Source: Larix kaempferi
Taxonomy: Eukaryota; Streptophyta; Pinopsida; Pinales; Pinaceae
Direction: 5' to 3'
DNA length: 64,000 bases
Assembly (NCBI GenBank): GCA_027924585.1
Contig: BSBM01000151.1
Span: forward strand, 14,383,001-14,447,000
The translations under genes were made by a program, and so were the position numbers. The notes beneath the pieces are model-generated. The model did not search any database and was not told where the DNA came from. It saw only the letters and a list, made by a program, of their open reading frames with translations. How positions within the stretch are numbered: the first letter of the stretch is position 1; the number at the start of each line of letters is the position of its first letter. Shown here piece by piece: positions 34,251-45,765 of the stretch.

Positions 34251-35360
34251 TCTCTTGGAATGTGTGTGGGAACGGGGCCTCTAAACACCATATGATGAAA
34301 ATAAAAATCATGCAAGATATGCTGACATTTATTTTCTTACAAGAAACCAAATGCTCCAGTTTTGTCCTCCAATCCCTAATCTCCAGAATATGGAGAGGAA
34401 GTCTATCCATGGTGATTGACGCCAATGGAGCCTCATGAGGTCTTTCCATAGCCTAGAATCTGACCCAAATCACATTCAATGACTTTGCAGCTACTGCATA
34501 TTCCCTCTCTTCCTATTTTCTCATCGTGGGAACATAAATCACAGGATATCTCATGAATGTCTATGGGCCACAAGCCCCTACTCTCAAACATCAGCTGCTC
34601 AATCATATCACCTGATTCTCTTAACAACACACTGGAAAAATGTTGATATTGGGAGGAGACTTCAATATAATAACCTCCCCCGAGGAGAAAAAAGGAGTTC
34701 GACGCATCCTCTCGAATGAGGATATCAGTTTCAAATCCTGCATTGACAACTGCAATCTTATAGATCTTCTCCCCTTAGAGGGTTGCATGACTTGGAACAA
34801 CAGAAGAGGTGGAAATCATCAAATTGCCTCCAGATTGGACAACTTCCTTGTCTCGAACAAGATCATTGATGAAGAAGGAACGATCATCGCTCTAGTCCTC
34901 ACCTCTACAAGCTCGGATCACTGGCCCATCTCTCTCTCCTGGATAAACTCAGGTAAATTCAAATACCACCCCCTTCGCTTTGAAATTTTTTGGTTGAATC
35001 ACCCCACTTTTCTGGACATGGTTAGCTTGTAGTGGGAGCACAACAGGGTTGAAGGGAGATCCAAAATAGTAATCATGCATCAGAAATTAAAACTTCTGAG
35101 AGCTAAGCTAAAACATTGGAACCAAAACACCTTCGACAACATCTTTAAATCAAATAGAAATCTGGAGAAGGACCTAGAACAAACCCAGAAATCAATTATG
35201 GAGCAAGGCTATCTTGAACCTATTAGGGAAAATGAACAAGAGATCATGAAACAACTGGATGCCAGATGCGAGCAGGAGGAAATCCTGTGGAAGAAAAGGT
35301 CTCACATTAATTGGCTAAAGGAAGGAGAGAAAAGCATAGATTTCTTCCATCGTTCCACAC
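34241..35360 (+). pseudogene. LINE-3 ORF2, endonuclease and linker
   Basis: Starts MELISWNVCGNGAS with the Asn of the W-N block, then IFLQETKCS (Glu). Stops interrupt 34436-34640. From 34640 the frame gives GGDFNIITSPEEKKG, RLDNFLVSN (usually R-D-R-F-L) and SSDHWPISLSW, completing the endonuclease fold. 35075-35360 is the linker (HQKLKLLRAKLKHWN to LKEGEKSIDFFHRST). It is cut at 35360 by the gypsy element; the next codons resume at 47163. Confidence 0.9.
35356..35360 (+). repeat. Target-site duplication of gypsy element C, left copy
   Basis: CACAC, repeated at 47158-47162 after the 3' LTR. Deleting the element and one copy restores the LINE frame FFHRST-LQHRMTNRI. Confidence 0.9.
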
Positions 35361-36735
35361 TGATGGGTCCAACTTTCAGGTATTTAATAACCCTTTTTCC
35401 ACAGTCCAGCTCAAGCAATGGTAAAGAAACGCACTCAATTGTGGGAAAACTGTTTTACTTTAATTATTTAATGAAATTGTTTTTATGATTATTCTTGTAT
35501 GTTAGAATGCATATCAAATAAACTGATTATATGGAAACCAAGCGTGATTGAGCAGGTTCAGGGTCATTAAAGGATGGACGTGTAGAAGACTAAAGGATCA
35601 CCAAGCTCGGCACCCTGTTTCCTGATTTATAGAGGACACACTCCCACTTTCAAGAAGAATTGGCATTTTGACAATCAGTTAGGATCAGCATTAAATCGTA
35701 TAAATATGGACCTCTCGGATAGGAGAGGTCTCTGCTGTTATTTTTGAAAAAGACATTATTTTTAACGTTTTCTGCACTATTGAGATACTGAGAAGTACAG
35801 ACTTCTATTTTGACATGGATTTTATATATTAATGAAAGATTGATGATTAATTCCAGCCAGCGTTTCTGAGTTTTTATTCTCTCTTGAGTACGGGTTGGGG
35901 AGGGCCCCTCCAACACGTAGGTCAGGAGATTCCTATTTGCAGGTATTTTTCCAAGTATGCGTTTTACATTGATGAATAGTTCTATGACATATGGGAGCGT
36001 TTGAATGATTGATTATTTCTGTAGTAGTTTATAATACATTTTGTAGTACAGCAGAACAGTTTCAGTAGTTCTGTAGGTTCTTTCTTTCAACGCATATTTT
36101 TATCGACGATTACATGTGTATCAGCTTTTCTTTCAATATCATGCTTTAGATCTGGAGTTCAATGCAATTTCTCATCGTGATTAGTTTCTTTTGACTTCTT
36201 AGTAATAGATGGGTAAGCATAGAATGATCGTACTTCAATTCTAGATTGGTAAAAGAAGTTAGATCAAGACTCCAATTTTGTGCATAGATAGTAGTTATAG
36301 ACTTTGTTTCCCTAATAGTAGAATAGCTCTGTTATAATATTTTCATTCTCAGCATTTTAATTATTTCAAATAGATTTACTGTTTTTGTATCGTCATTTCT
36401 TAGAACAGATCAGCATCTAATTATTTCCGCATTTTAATTATTTAAAATAGATTCCATGCTTTATTTCTTAGAACAGATTTACTGCTTTCAGCACTTTAAT
36501 TCTTTTAATTAGATTTATTGCTTTCCAGTATTTAATTCCATAGCATAATCAGTTTTCATATTTAGTAGACAATCTTTAGAACATCGATACCGACATCCAA
36601 CTGTGACAAGAGATTATCCTATAAGACCACAGATAGTGCATGCATCTCTAAAGTTTGTACGTTCCCTGGGTTGACATTTAAAGTAGGCTCTTGGTATAGC
36701 TGCCCTTATTAGGCATCCACATTAGGAGCTCACCA
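35361..36735 (+). mobile_element. 5' LTR of element C
   Basis: TGATGGGTCCAACTTTC to GAGCTCACCA. Nearly identical to 45766-47157. The AT-rich second half has degenerate repeats around GCATTTTAATTATTT. The minus frame at 35650-35916 is incidental and recurs in the 3' LTR. Confidence 0.92.
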
Positions 36736-36740
36736 CTTTT

Positions 36741-36758
36741 TGGCGCCATTGTCGGGGA
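36741..36758 (+). other. Primer-binding site of element C (tRNA-Asp type)
   Basis: TGGCGCCATTGTCGGGGA lies 5 bp after the LTR and resembles the TGGCGCCGTTGCCGGGGA site common in Athila/Tat elements. Confidence 0.85.
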
Positions 36759-36837
36759 GGTGCTAAATCTTTTAGGAGACATCACCTAAAAACCACAAAA
36801 AGAAAACAAAAATTACATAAATATCTTCTACCAATGA

Positions 36838-38520
36838 ATGCCTCGTCGGCAAAGGGATAGGTTTGGCCGCTTTCTGCCCAAGCATTCCATGAGCAACAAC
36901 GGTAATAACAGTTCTAACCATTCTCAGTTTGAATTTCTACACTTTGAAAACGAAACTGACTCCACATACGATCCAAATAGAAGCAACTTCACTACTAGTT
37001 CCAGCTCAAACACCTCAATGGAAAATGAAGAGGAAGAACCTAGGGAGCTTTTCACTTTTCCCATTATCATACCTCTCGGAGATGCCATAATGAAGAACAT
37101 CAATCCTAATAATCTGCCAAACTTTCATGGGTTGACTTCAGAAGATCCTGACACATTCCTGTTTGAATTTGAGGTAGTTTTCAGATCATTTGATTACACG
37201 ACTGATGCACAAAATCTTAGGCTTTTTCCTTCCACACTGAAAGACCTATCACTTCGGTGGTTCATGAGCCTTGAAGGAAATAGTATCTTTAGCTAGGATC
37301 AAATGAAATAATCATTCTTAGAAAAATATAGGGACTACTGCAAGGCCAAAGATACTAGGGATGAAATATTTAGGATGCAATAAGGAGATAGAGAGTCATT
37401 AGAAGATTGTGCCCAAAGATTTCAACTCAGCTACAAACAAGCTAGCCATTGCACATTGGATCCTGAATCACTAAAACTTGTCCTTCTCAAAGGGGTAAAA
37501 GAGGAGAATTTTGAAGTCTTAAATCTCCTTGGAGATGGAGACATATTCCAAACATCTTTTGACTAGATCCTGCAAATCTTCAAAAACTACTCAAGATCTA
37601 GGAAAACTAAGAATGGGACAAGGGATACACATACAACCACCAGTGGATCATCATCCTCAACACCAACACTTACAAAATTTGATTTAGGAAACCTGCTGGA
37701 TGACATGAAAACTGACATACTGCCATCCCTAGCCATGCAACTTGATGCTCTTCAAATAAAACAGAAACAGGATGAAATTAACCAAGCCTTGGCAGTATTT
37801 TGTCCTCATTGTAAAAAGAAGCACGGGAAGGGGCAGTGCACCTTGAACACAATAGAAGTATGTGGTCTCTGCACTGATGACCATTCCACTGATAAATGTC
37901 CCCTCTTACCCTCATGTAAGGTAGCTATTCAAGACCCAGCAACTGAAGGAACTGTAGAACAGCTCTGTTTTATAAATCATAGGAGGAATAATTCTGTTAG
38001 GCCATATCAGCAGAGCAATCAAACTTACTATAATCAAGGACAGCCAAATTGGAACTCTGCACCGACTCCATGGAAAGCACAACCAAATCAAAACCAATGG
38101 GAACAAAACCGGCAAGCATATTAACCATCCTATCAACAGCCATATTATCCACTGTCTTATCCTCAATACCCCCCACCGTTTCCATCCACCACAAATTATG
38201 CAAACCAGTACCCCCGTCCATCAAATTGGAGGGCGCCATTACAACAACCACTCATTATGCCACCCCCACAACCTCAACCACCCCCCAGACCTCCACCTAT
38301 TCCAGCCCAACCAATTCCAAATCCTAATAATAACAGACCCCCACAACAGCAACAGGCTTATAACACTGATATCACACAATTCCCAACTTATGTTGTAGAC
38401 ACCATAGAAATAAATGAAATAAACCTACGATCTGGAAAAACATTGCAGAATACATCCCCACACAACATCCAACAACCTGTACCTAAAGCTCGAGACCAAA
38501 CATCAGAACCCTATGTTTAG
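36838..38520 (+). pseudogene. Element C gag
   Basis: Starts MPRRQRDRFGRFLPKHSMSN. A capsid-like region follows (NPNNLPNFHGLTSEDPDTFL at about residue 95, then LRLFPSTLKDLSLRWFMSL). The frame is broken by TAG at 37294 and further stops near 37309, 37381 and 37564, mostly at expected Gln or Trp codons. A cysteine-rich segment (CPHCKKKHGKGQC ... CGLCTDDHSTDKC, 37801-37900) acts as the nucleic-acid-binding knuckle. The C-terminal part is rich in Gln, Asn and Pro, with stops at 38122 and 38518. Gag would form the virus-like particle. Confidence 0.88.
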
Positions 38521-39171
38521 CATCCTGATGAACCAGAACCTCCTAAGGAAGAAATTATACCACTCACACGAACTAGAAACCCTCCATTTCGAGAAAAACT
38601 TGTCCAGAATACAAAAGAAGAGGAAGAGAATATAATCTTAAACGAATTCAAACACTTAAACATCCAAATCCCAATCTTACAAGCCATAAGGGATGTTCCC
38701 ATCTGCAACAAATTCATGAGAGAAAATTGCCTAAAGAATCCAGGAAGGAGGAAGCGTGACCCACCAACTATTAATGTAGTGGGACAATTGGCCGATTTGA
38801 TGCTAGGTGTCATAATAAATCCTAAATATCTTGATCCTGGTAGTCCTGTAGTAAGCGTCACCATAAATAACAAGCAAATAAATAAAAGCTTAATCGATTT
38901 AGGAGCTGCAATCAATGTCATGACTAAAGAAACCATGTTATACCTAGGACTCCAATCAATGGTAAGACCAACCACAACAGTACTCCAACTAGCAGACACG
39001 TCCACTATGAAGCCGGAAGGAATGCTAGAGGACATTATGATCAATATCGAGTCCTGGGAATACCCAACTGATTTTATAATAATTGAAATCAAAAGAAAAC
39101 TTAGTGGCTATCCAATTATCCTGGGTAGACCTTGGTTAGCAACTGCAGATGCTTACATAGGTTTCCGATAA
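38521..39171 (+). pseudogene. Element C aspartic protease
   Basis: A linker with PLTRTRNPPFREKL is followed by the retropepsin domain. The active-site block reads SLIDLGAAINVM, the D-L-G-A form common in this gypsy group, and the flap-to-C-terminal block reads YPIILGRPWLATADAYI. The frame is open from 38716 to a TAA at 39171. In a working element it would be part of the gag-pol polyprotein. Confidence 0.88.
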
Positions 39172-39177
39172 GGAAAT

Positions 39178-40922
39178 ATGACAATCACCAGCGGACATAC
39201 CAGGAAGAAAATAACAATCTACCCACCAGCAATGAAATCCTCAGAGTTAGAATGTCAAAATTGGACTGATGATTACCAGAACACACCAAATCAGAACCTC
39301 CGACCTATCCTAACAATTGATGCTGCAATATATCTAAAGGCAGTAGATGAAGATGGCCATATAGATAGATTTATACAAAATATATTTCCTAACAATCATG
39401 TTATTCAAGAATTTTTTTCTACAGAAACAGGTGAAAGTTCAGAACAGAACATGGATGACTTATGGACAGAAGTGTTGCTAGAACAGATTGAGAAGGTAAA
39501 AGTCGTGGAAATTAACCCTGGCAAAACAGTCAACATAAATTCCAATTTAGAACCAGAGCAAGAAGAAAAATTGATGAAGATACTAACACAACAAAGTAAA
39601 GCATTTGCATGGAAATATACAGATATGAAAGGAATACATCCTGATATCTGCAAACACTACATTTACATCAAAGAAGGTTCTACTCCCATCAGGCAACCAC
39701 AAAGAAGGCTGAACCCTGCACTAAAACACATAGTCAAAGTGGAATTACAAAAGTTATTAGACGCAGGGTTCATCTATCCAATATCTGATAGTGAGTGGGT
39801 CTCACCACTAGTCATAGTGCCCAAAAAAGGAGGCAAATGGAGAATTTGCGTGGACTACAGCGAGCTGAATAAAGCAACAAAGAAAGATCATTTTCCACTT
39901 CCATTTATAGACCAGGTACTGGATACATTATCTGGAAACAAGTACTTTTCATTCCTAGACGGTTTCAGTGGTTACAACCAAATTTTAATATACCCAACTG
40001 ATCAAGATAAGACGACCTTCACATGCCCATGGGGAACTTACGCCTATAGGGTCCTACCCTTTGGTCTATGTAACACCCCAGCAACATTTCAAAGAGCGAT
40101 ACTGAGTATTTTCTCTGATTTTCTGAATAACAAAATGGAAGTATTCATGGATGATTTCACACCTTATGGACAGAACTTTGAGCAGGCATTGAAAAATCTC
40201 GAATTAATATTAAAAAAATGTATTGAGATGAGCTTGTGCCTAAGCAATGAAAAATGCAGGATGTTAATGGAAGAAGGAATTGTTCTAGGACATCATATAT
40301 CACAGAGAGGTATAGAGGTGGATCAAGCCAAAGTATCAATAATCAGGACACTGCCCCCACCTGTCAAACAAAGAGATGTGAGAAGCTTCCTTGGACAGAT
40401 AGGGTACTACAGAAGGTTTATTGAGAATTATAGCAAAATTGTTGCCCCCGTGTTTGCACTTCTCACAAAAGACAATGAGTTCATATGGACAAGCAACTGC
40501 ATGTCATCCTTTGAAAGTCTTAAACAGAAAACCATCACAGCACCAATCCTTCAAGGACCAAACTGGGAAATTCCATTTCACATTCACACCGATGCATCAG
40601 ATAAAGCAATCGGATCTGTGCTTGGGCAAGAACAAGACAAGAAACCCTATGCCATATACTATATAAGCAAAAATTTGGCTGGGGCATAATTCAACTACAC
40701 AGTCATAGAGAAGGAATTTCTGGCAGTCATACATGCAATCAACAAATTCATGCATTACATTACAGGATACCAAAGTTTTATCCATACTGACCACTCAGTG
40801 ATCAGATATCTTATGAACAAGCCTAATACCAGTGCGAGAATTATTCGATGGTTGCTACTTCTATAGGAATTCGACATCACTATAATAGATAAACTAGGCA
40901 AGCATAATGTTGTAGCATACTT
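39178..40922 (+). pseudogene. Element C reverse transcriptase and RNase H
   Basis: 503 open codons from 39178 with RT motifs in order: GFIYPISDSEWVSPLVIVPK, KWRICVDYSELNKATKKDHF, YFSFLDGFSGYNQI, LPFGLCNTPATFQRA and the catalytic FMDDF (about 40147). The Leu-Gly-H-H-I-S and YYRRFIENYSKI blocks follow. RNase H starts FHIHTDASDKAIGSVLGQ and reaches a TAA at 40687 where Glu is expected, then continues to a TAG at 40864 (expected Gln) and on through HNVVAYFLSR. The catalytic RT aspartates are intact. Confidence 0.93.
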
Positions 40923-42220
40923 TTTGTCAAGAGTAACACATGGGACAGATAATGAATTGGTCCAAGATAACTTCCCTGATGAGCACCTTTTTGCCATATC
41001 AATAAAAAGTCCATGGTTTGCTGACATAGCAAACTATTTGGTATCCGGGAAGTTTCCAGAACATTACAGTTATAAAGAAAGTACAAAAGTAATAAGACAA
41101 AGTGCCACATATACATGGATAGAGGGCATGCTTTTTAAACAGGGACCAGATCAAGTACTTAGAAGGTGCATTAAGGAAGATGAGGTACATGACATAATGC
41201 ATGCCACCCACAATGAACCCTGTGGAGGATACTACGTTGCAAAAAGGACAGCCAACACTCCACAGAGATGCTTATGAGTACGTGTCCCATTGTGACGATT
41301 GCCAGAGAATGGGAAAGCCAACACAAAAACAAGAAATGCCACTACATCCACAAATCTCTTTAGAGGCATTCGATAAGTGGGGATTCGATTTTGTTGGCCC
41401 ATTCAACCCACAATCCAATCAAAACAACTACATCCTTGTATGCATTGATTACCTTACAAAATGGACAGAGATAGCAGCACTGGCTGCTGCAAATGAAACC
41501 AGTGTGGCCAAATTCTTTACTGAGCAGATCTTTCACAGATTTGGGGTGCCAAGAGAAGTAGTTTTGGATCAAGGACCACAATTCACATCAAATTTAATTG
41601 AAGACTTGATGAAAAGAAACAATGTAAAACACAGACAATCATCCTCCTACCACCTTCAAGGAAATGGTCAAGTTGAGGTAACCAACAAGGAATTAGAGAG
41701 AATCTTGACAAAAACTGTCCAACTTCACAAAAGAGATTGGGCTGAAAGACTTAGTGAAGCAGTCTGGGCTTACAATACTACATGGAAAACAACAACAGGA
41801 TTCACACCTTATGAATTGGTCTATGGAAAAAAGGTCATGCTACCAATTGAATTTGAAGTAAAAACATTAAGAATTGCAACTGATCTAAATATGAACCTAT
41901 CTGACATTAAAAAACAACGCATACTACAGCTAAATCAACTGGATGAACACCGCCAACAAGCACTTACACATACTGAAATCATCCAACAACAAAGGAAGAA
42001 ATTGCATGACCAACATTTGAAGGATAAGAAATTCAACGAAGGTGATTGGGCACTACTCTACGACTCCAGATTTCACACATTCAAAGGAAAGATAACCACT
42101 AGATGGCTTGGGCCTTATAGTATACAGAACATTTATGACAATGGGGCTATGAGAATTATTACAATTGATGATGATGAGTTCCCTATGATAGTGAATGGGA
42201 ATCTCCTAAAACTCTACTAA
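40923..42220 (+). pseudogene. Element C integrase
   Basis: The N-terminal zinc-binding part is split by a frameshift near 41235: the first frame has HDIMHATHNEPCGGYYVAKR and the second has SHCDDCQRMGKPT. The catalytic core is complete in 41201-42220: WGFDFVGPF (Asp), VLDQGPQFTS (Asp) and GNGQVEVTNKELERIL (Glu). The C-terminal region has FNEGDWALLYDSRFHTFKGK and RWLGPYSIQNIYDNGAMRI and ends NGNLLKLY without a chromodomain. It would have inserted the element DNA. Confidence 0.92.
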
Positions 42221-42415
42221 AAACCAAAGTCCAAAGAAGAATTTACACAAGTACTCTACCAGCAACAATTGATGCTGATAGAGAATGCTGCAAAACAGTA
42301 AGCTTCAACACATTTCATGAAAAAAAAAAAAAAACACAAAAAAAGAGAAAAAAGAAAAAAACCAAAACAAAGAAAAAAGAAAGGGGTAACAGAAAGTTTA
42401 CAGGGCATCAACCTA

Positions 42416-42653
42416 TTCAAGCGAGCCTACAAAATAATTCAAGCGAGGCTGCCATCAATTCAACCGAACCTGCAAAATATATCAAGCAAGGATGCCAATA
42501 ATTCAAGCAAGGCTGCCATAAATTCAACCGAGCCTGCAAAATATATCAAGCGAGGTTGCCATCAATTCAAGCGAGCCTGCAAAATGTATCAAGCGAGGCT
42601 GACATTTATTCAAGTGAGCCTGATATCAATTCAAGCGAGCCAGCCACGTCTAC
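42416..42653 (+). repeat. Degenerate tandem repeat after integrase, about 21-bp unit
   Basis: Eleven or so units of TTCAAGCGAGCCTGCAAAATA and TTCAAGCGAGGCTGCCATCAA types alternate, forming a two-unit higher-order pattern. Preceded by an A-rich run (42319-42380). The 152-codon frame across it (42317-42775) is lysine-rich repeat translation and not credible as a protein. Confidence 0.8.
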
Positions 42654-43463
42654 ATGCAGAAATTAGTCTTCATCTACTATGGAATTCTTCAAGACACACC
42701 ATGCCAACCTTTTTCAAACATATTCAAGCGAGCCTGCAAGTTATTAAAGGGATCCAATCACATCCAACCATGTAATCATCCAAATATAAAAACACGATCG
42801 CCTAAATCGTATCAACAACTGGCACAATTTTCAAATGCACATATTCAGCAAATTCAAACGCGCAAAATGGAAAAAGCACCCTACGCAAGTAACTACTGAC
42901 ATGCATAAATCAACTACAGACACTGCCAAAATATACTACAGAATCCACCACGCATGAAAAACGCACCAGATCATCAATGCAGGTACGTATACATACCAAG
43001 GTAATCTCTATAATGATTTTATTTGATTTTTAAGGTAAAGCATTTTTCCACAATACATTCGTTTCTAGTCAACTGAGGACAACTTCCATTTCAAATCGGC
43101 GGCATGGTGGAATGACCTTCATAACTTATGATTGCTACCAAAGTCCTGTGATCCTCAGCAAATCATGATCGCAACCTTCACCGCATGAAGTACAAAGGTC
43201 GATCATGAGAAGGTAGAGATCGATCATGAAAAATGGGGGATTAAAAGTGGCAAGTACAGATATGATGGAAAGGATAGGTGCAGAAAGGCAGTGAATTAGG
43301 GTGCAAAATATTCCACGATTTTGCATATAAGTAACCACCCAGAATTCCCAAGAAGCAGCCACCATTGTATTCTTTGAGCCTGTAGGCAGAGCCTGACCAA
43401 GTTAAAAGTATAAAACTGCATTCCAAAAGCCCTGGTTTGTCTAGTTATAAAGAAGATTCGAAA

Positions 43464-45743
43464 AATGACAAAGGTTTTTAAAAAGAGTGAACCGGAAGAT
43501 CACAGTGCCATTTATCAAAGCCCGAGAGTCCTGCATATCATTCGCAACTCAGGCTGGATGCCATTTATCCTTGGTCTGAGAGGATACCATATAGGGGTAG
43601 CCTAGGAGTTCGCAAGAAACTTCAAGCATATTAAGGATGAACAGTATGTCACCCGGGTGAAGGGGTTGCGCATAAAAGTACATGAGGACATGATAGCCAA
43701 ACACACTGGTCTTCCAATGGGCCTACATTGGAGCAGCAACAACCGAGAGGCAAACCACACAACAAAAGCAACATTCTTTGAGCGTGGAGAATTTTATGAT
43801 GAAGACAAAAATAGAATCAAAAGACCCTCCATGCCAGCACCATGGGATGAAATGGCTACAATTGTCCTAAGGTATATTACATGCACTGGAAGATTAAGCT
43901 ATGTTTCCATTTTCCATTTTCGTATTTTAGAGCTTCTCAGGCACAGAAGTCACATTTCATCAAACAAAAATATTAGCATTCCATTTTACCTGCTCCTATC
44001 CCTAACAGAGATGAGCAAGAAGGTGGCTAAGGGAAAAAAGGATGCTTTGGCCCATCATGGGCTGATCAAACTAATAGTTGGTGAGGAGCTAAAAGCTCAT
44101 ATTCCAGAGCTCTCTTGGGAGGAGTTCATCGTGGTGTCTACTGAGGATGTTCAGAGAATGAGGACTATGCCCTTGCCACCCGAATTGAAAAGTAAGACCA
44201 CCTCTGTATCAGCAGCAAAAAGAAAAATTGACTTGGATTGTGTTGCCGACACCTTGGTCAAAATAAAACACTCCAAAGAGGACTCGCCCAAATTAGACAC
44301 AGATATTCCTACCAGTAGTCAGGGGTCGAAGAGGCGCAGCAAGAGATTCACATAGGTATCTAAAATCCGAGTCTCCAAGGAGAAAGAAAGGGAACCCAGC
44401 CCCCTAATTACCAATGTGTCTGATGATGACATTGATCTTTTTATAGATCAAAAGGATCCCACTACAGATGAAGAAGAGGATGAAGAAGAAAAAGAAGAAG
44501 AGGATGAAGAAGAGGAAAGGAATGAAGAGGAAAAATAGGATAGAGAAGAATAAATGGATAAAGAAGAAGAGCAGAGCTTACAGGAGCAAGGCAACTTTCA
44601 GGAAAACCCTCCAGAACGTAATGAAGACCCCAAGGTTGTTTCCCATCTCGCTGAAGCATGAGCAGAATTGGAAAGGCTTAGAAATGAGTTGGTAACATTA
44701 AGAATTCGGCCAGGAAGCCAGGCCACACCTCCCCCATTCTCAGCCGAGAAGACACAAATCCTAAAGATGCATCATGCAGAAGAGCAGCTGGCCAAGCAGA
44801 AGAATTTAGCGCTGCAAGAAAAGTTGGCTGAAGCACAGAGCGAATTAACAAGGAAGGACCAGGAGATTATCAAAATTAAGGATGTTTTTGCCACTACTAT
44901 CGGCATATATTAGAGACTGTGTGACCTCAGACCACCGTCAGCGGTATATGCAGTTTATTTACAAGAGAAATGGGGTGAATTCCAGCTCCATAGGTTGAAG
45001 AAAGGTCTCCCTATAGAGGTAAGCACTCCCAAAGAATTTATTGATGCATCTTTGAACTCCACAGAGCTGGAGAAAGACCAATTGAGTGAGTTCTTCTTGC
45101 ACAATTTCATAGTTTCTGGCTTGCCCAACTGGTCGCCAAACCCATATGTGGGAGATTTCCAGTTAAGGGCATTGTTTTTGTGGATGAACCACGAAATTAA
45201 GCGAGCCCAGGACTATCATCTCTATGTTGCATCCAAATGGAAAAACCCATTAATGATTAGACCTGAGCCAACTCACCTTGAGGGAATAATCTATAACCAC
45301 AGGATCCTCACTCAGGCCGAGGAACTGATACCCATTCTCCTCGCAAAACAATAGGATGCGGTGAGTCATTTTGACATTACACTCCGCAGCACACAAAAGG
45401 AAGTAAATGAGTCCATCAGGGAAAGGTGGAGCAGGGTGGCAAACGATCTAAAACGAAGAGAACTCTACTCTCCCCTTAGGATTAAGGATGCTCTCTTCAA
45501 AACCACACTCTACAAAGAATCCATGGCAAAAAAACAACTCAGGTGGATTGGGATGGGCTGAATCCCCCATTCTTTCTTTCCCCAGTCCTCAAGGAACAGA
45601 TTAATGAAGAGGAAGAGAGGAAGGCATGGGCCAGGGAGGATCAGAATTTTGGATATCTCAGGCAGGAAGGGACACCTAAGGTGGTAGCATGGGATATCAA
45701 GGAGGTCATCGATGAATGGAATAAGTCACCCAAGTATGGGTGA
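43464..45743 (+). pseudogene. Element C ORF3, accessory ORF after pol
   Basis: A long, broken sense-strand ORF between integrase and the 3' LTR. From the ATG at 43464 it reads MTKVFKKSEPEDHSAIYQSP, NSGWMPFILGLRGYHIGV, a TAG, then KGLRIKVHEDMIAKHTGLPM. 43657-44355 ends in a basic region (SQGSKRRSKRF). An acidic/lysine-rich part follows (44390-44600), then a coiled-coil-like segment (EEQLAKQKNLALQEKLAEAQ, 44778-44838) and a C-terminal domain (44995-45743). About 760 codons in all with several stops and shifts. Athila/Tat elements often carry such an extra ORF; I see no signal peptide or membrane segment that would support an envelope-like role. Confidence 0.7.
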
Positions 45744-45751
45744 ATCCTTCA

Positions 45752-45765
45752 AGTAGGGGAGAGAA
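45752..45765 (+). other. Polypurine tract of element C
   Basis: AGTAGGGGAGAGAA directly before the 3' LTR, purine-rich with one T. It is the likely plus-strand primer. Confidence 0.8.

Noticed and set aside
42317-42775. 152-codon frame starting with a lysine run
   Set aside because: Made of an A-rich run and the degenerate 21-bp repeat; low complexity, not a credible protein.
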